6,536 nt of DNA from Chitinophagaceae bacterium (GTDB taxonomy: Bacteria > Bacteroidota > Bacteroidia > Chitinophagales > Chitinophagaceae), in NCBI GenBank assembly GCA_003534175.1, contig DPFD01000074.1, positions 272-6,807 on the forward strand, in the 5' to 3' direction. Each line of letters begins with the position of its first letter. The first letter of the stretch is position 1. The position numbers and the translations under genes are program-made. This document shows positions 4,248-6,536 of this stretch, one piece after another. The notes under the pieces are model-generated. The model ran no database searches. It was not told where the DNA came from and worked only from the letters and a program-made list of their open reading frames with translations.

Positions 4248-6536
4248 TTAAAAATCGTAGAAATAACGGGTGCGGTTCACTTTCAAATCGCGCAGCATGG
4301 ATGATTTCGGACTGATGTTGATGGTGAAGAAACGGAAACGGCCTACCGGTGAAATGTTTACCGACATTTGCCAGCAGTGCATTTCACGGGAGAGATACAT
4401 GCTCACGGTTCCTACTTCCTTCCGGGTGATATTGTAATAACCCGTCATGCCAATTTTCCATCGCGGTGTTAAATTCATGGAGGCATTCAGGTTTATATCC
4501 TGGGTAATCTGCGAGGTGAATCCTCCTAAGGGATTCCTGAACCGGCTATAGGTGAGCGAATATCCTCCGTCGATGCTCCACGGAATAGAAAAATCTGCAA
4601 ACTCTCCGGGGTTATTGCTCATGTACAAAGCCTCCTGCTCAAACTCGGTTAACGGCATTCCGCCCATACCGGTCATGGGTAAACGCCCCGCGTTGCCCTG
4701 ATTGCTGGTTACCCCTTCTCCCCCTTTGAACGAACTCTGTAAGGATATATTGGCACTGTTCATCGTACCTAAGGAAAGAGGGCGTTTCCTCCAAATCAAC
4801 CGGTCGATTCTGTTTCCATTGGCATCATACTGATATGGATCAAAAATAGCTGACGCGGTAATGTTAATTTTACTCAGCAAGCTGGTGCGGAAATTCAATA
4901 ACAAATTACTCAGCTTGAATGAATCGGCTACCAGGTTATAACTACCGGTAATGCCTAACCCATCTATCAGAGAAATCTTTTTCAGTTCACTGTTGCTGGT
5001 ATCACCTTTCTGCCGCACTTTCATAGACAGGTTATTATCTAAACTGAAGCTGATTCCGCCAAATTCACCTTCCCCGAAAATGCCGGCGATACGATCGTCG
5101 TAATAATAAAACCTGCCTGTTGCTCCTGAAGCATTTATCTGAGTGCTGTAATAATTTCTGCGGTTCATGTCGGGCTTGTAATTCACGGAAACGGTAGGAC
5201 GAATTTCATGACGCATGGCCTGCACCTTACTCGATTTTCTGAATGCAAACATTCCAAAAATCCGTGTGCTGGCGGATAAACCAAATGACATTTCCCTTGC
5301 CGTATAGAATCCCTGTTGTGTAACGGTATCTAATTTGTTTTCGGCAGCATTCCAGGAACGTATTAGTTTTTTCTGATACCATTTTTCCTGGTAACTCACG
5401 TTGGGGCTTACCTGCAGTGGACCGAGTGGCGGCAGGGATAAGGTGATGGGCACATTGTGTGTAGCACCCCAAAGAAAATTATCCGAAATCTGATTCATGA
5501 TGCCCCCGGCGGTATCGTAAAAACTGGTGATGCTCCGGGCATTCGTATTCAAGGCTATGCCGAGGTTTTCGTACCAGCGTGTTTTACCTACGGGTTCAGC
5601 ACGACGAAACGGATAAATGGTATTTACATTAAACGTAACATCCGGCATGTTCAGATTGATGAGGCGCTGGTTGGTGTTTTGATTATGACTGGCGCGTATG
5701 GCAACATTATAGGGCTTATCCTTCCACACCCGTGAATACGAAATGGTGGATTGCATCTGATTTTGAAAATTGCGCATGGGGCTGTTGGGTACCTGTTCAT
5801 TAAACCTGCTGCTGCCGGCATTAACATTGGCCATGAAGGTTACCCCCGGTTTGGCTTTCATATCTGCCGAATGGCTCCAGGTAATATTCATATTCCGGTT
5901 GCTGACATAATCCGGATCGCCTTTAAAGTTTTGTCTGAATTGTTGTATCCGAAACGACAAATCGCCCCGGTAGCGGTATCGTTTATAATAGCGCGGACTC
6001 ACGGAGGCCGTCCACCCACCGTAAGAATAAATTGTTCCCCGGAATACGGCATCCCAATTGTCGCTGAACACACGATAATACCCCAGATCTTCGAGGGCCA
6101 TCCCCAATTGTTCGTTGGCGGTAAAAGACGGTGCGATTAATCCGGAATGCCTGCCGGTAGACATGGGATAAATTCCAAATGGCAGCATGATGGGCAGGGG
6201 CACACCTTCAAACTCCGGATGCACCGGACCGGTGAAAGCCATCTTCTGATTGATGAACTTGATGCGTTTGCTCACGAAGGCGAAGTGAGGTGTATCCAGA
6301 TTACAGGTAGTGAACCTTCCCTGAAGCGCATAGAAAACATCTTCCGAAACTTTTTTAATCTTCTCACCATATATATACATCTCCCCCTGTTGCGTGTAGG
6401 TGCCTTTGGTCATACCTTTTTGCGTGGTGGGATTGAATCGGATGGTATCACTTTTCGAAGTAAAATCTGCCTGCTTGAATGTAGGATAGGCAATTACTTT
6501 TCCTGCTGAATCTTTTTGGAGCATGGCAGTTACCAT
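4248..6536 (-). CDS. lptD: LPS assembly outer-membrane protein LptD (5' end outside window)
   Basis: LptD is the outer-membrane beta-barrel that, with the lipoprotein LptE, inserts lipopolysaccharide into the outer leaflet as the last step of the Lpt pathway. The visible 762 residues are the C-terminal part. Residues 1-60 look like the end of the periplasmic OstA/LptA-like beta-jellyroll. Then comes the Bacteroidota-type junction GRFTTCNLDTPHFAF (73-87), the segment EGVPLPIMLPFGIYPM (110-125) and the barrel-entry motif GRHSGLIAPSF (128-138). Alternating aromatic/polar beta-strands continue to the end. The protein finishes with RYFYDF, a C-terminal Phe as expected for recognition by the BAM complex. 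The ATG at 6536 is at the window edge and is probably internal, since the family is usually near 850-900 aa. The frame is intact. It converges with the small membrane gene, and no strong terminator follows its stop. Confidence 0.93.
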   Translation of the reverse strand: MVTAMLQKDSAGKVIAYPTFKQADFTSKSDTIRFNPTTQKGMTKGTYTQQGEMYIYGEKIKKVSEDVFYALQGRFTTCNLDTPHFAFVSKRIKFINQKMAFTGPVHPEFEGVPLPIMLPFGIYPMSTGRHSGLIAPSFTANEQLGMALEDLGYYRVFSDNWDAVFRGTIYSYGGWTASVSPRYYKRYRYRGDLSFRIQQFRQNFKGDPDYVSNRNMNITWSHSADMKAKPGVTFMANVNAGSSRFNEQVPNSPMRNFQNQMQSTISYSRVWKDKPYNVAIRASHNQNTNQRLINLNMPDVTFNVNTIYPFRRAEPVGKTRWYENLGIALNTNARSITSFYDTAGGIMNQISDNFLWGATHNVPITLSLPPLGPLQVSPNVSYQEKWYQKKLIRSWNAAENKLDTVTQQGFYTAREMSFGLSASTRIFGMFAFRKSSKVQAMRHEIRPTVSVNYKPDMNRRNYYSTQINASGATGRFYYYDDRIAGIFGEGEFGGISFSLDNNLSMKVRQKGDTSNSELKKISLIDGLGITGSYNLVADSFKLSNLLLNFRTSLLSKINITASAIFDPYQYDANGNRIDRLIWRKRPLSLGTMNSANISLQSSFKGGEGVTSNQGNAGRLPMTGMGGMPLTEFEQEALYMSNNPGEFADFSIPWSIDGGYSLTYSRFRNPLGGFTSQITQDINLNASMNLTPRWKIGMTGYYNITRKEVGTVSMYLSREMHCWQMSVNISPVGRFRFFTINISPKSSMLRDLKVNRTRYFYDF

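Noticed and set aside
5227..6509. Several open frames antisense or alternate to lptD
   Set aside because: They arise from the composition of a long intact coding gene; none has a plausible protein sequence.

Overview
The window looks like chromosomal DNA of a member of the Bacteroidota, probably the Chitinophagia/Sphingobacteriia side. Three observations support this. The large reverse-strand gene is the Bacteroidota form of the outer-membrane LPS transporter LptD. The start sites lack Shine-Dalgarno sequences. Two genes carry the Bacteroidota -7 promoter element TAnnTTTG, or a one-mismatch version of it, exactly 4 nt before their start codons.

Layout: (1) Positions 2-1279, forward strand: the 3' part of ung (uracil-DNA glycosylase), then a PlsC-type lysophosphatidate acyltransferase with its own promoter in the 15-bp gap. 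(2) Positions 1315-2519, reverse strand: a two-gene operon of a winged-helix regulator and an AbiEii-like nucleotidyltransferase, overlapping by the four bases TTGA. This resembles a type IV (AbiE/MenAT-like) toxin-antitoxin module. Its upstream region holds a bipartite promoter, a tandem 7-bp repeat and an inverted repeat lying on that promoter, and a 17-bp perfect palindrome. (3) Positions 2602-3147, forward strand: a small GT25-like glycosyltransferase, divergent from the module. (4) Positions 3148-3580: non-coding, with a dense set of GGG/CCC-rich inverted repeats. (5) Positions 3581-3919, forward strand: a 112-aa membrane protein of unknown function. (6) Positions 3920-4247: non-coding, with one hairpin and a GC-rich block. 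(7) Positions 4248-6536, reverse strand: the C-terminal 762 residues of LptD.

Base composition separates these blocks. One sampled 60-base line is 33% G+C in the glycosyltransferase and one is 38% in the nucleotidyltransferase, against 57% in ung and 58% in lptD. The three central genes (about 1315-3147) therefore look like an acquired cassette between core envelope and repair genes. The core genes share an envelope theme (phospholipid acylation, LPS export). The cassette pairs a probable toxin-antitoxin or anti-phage module with a sugar transferase that could modify the cell surface; that functional link is inference only.
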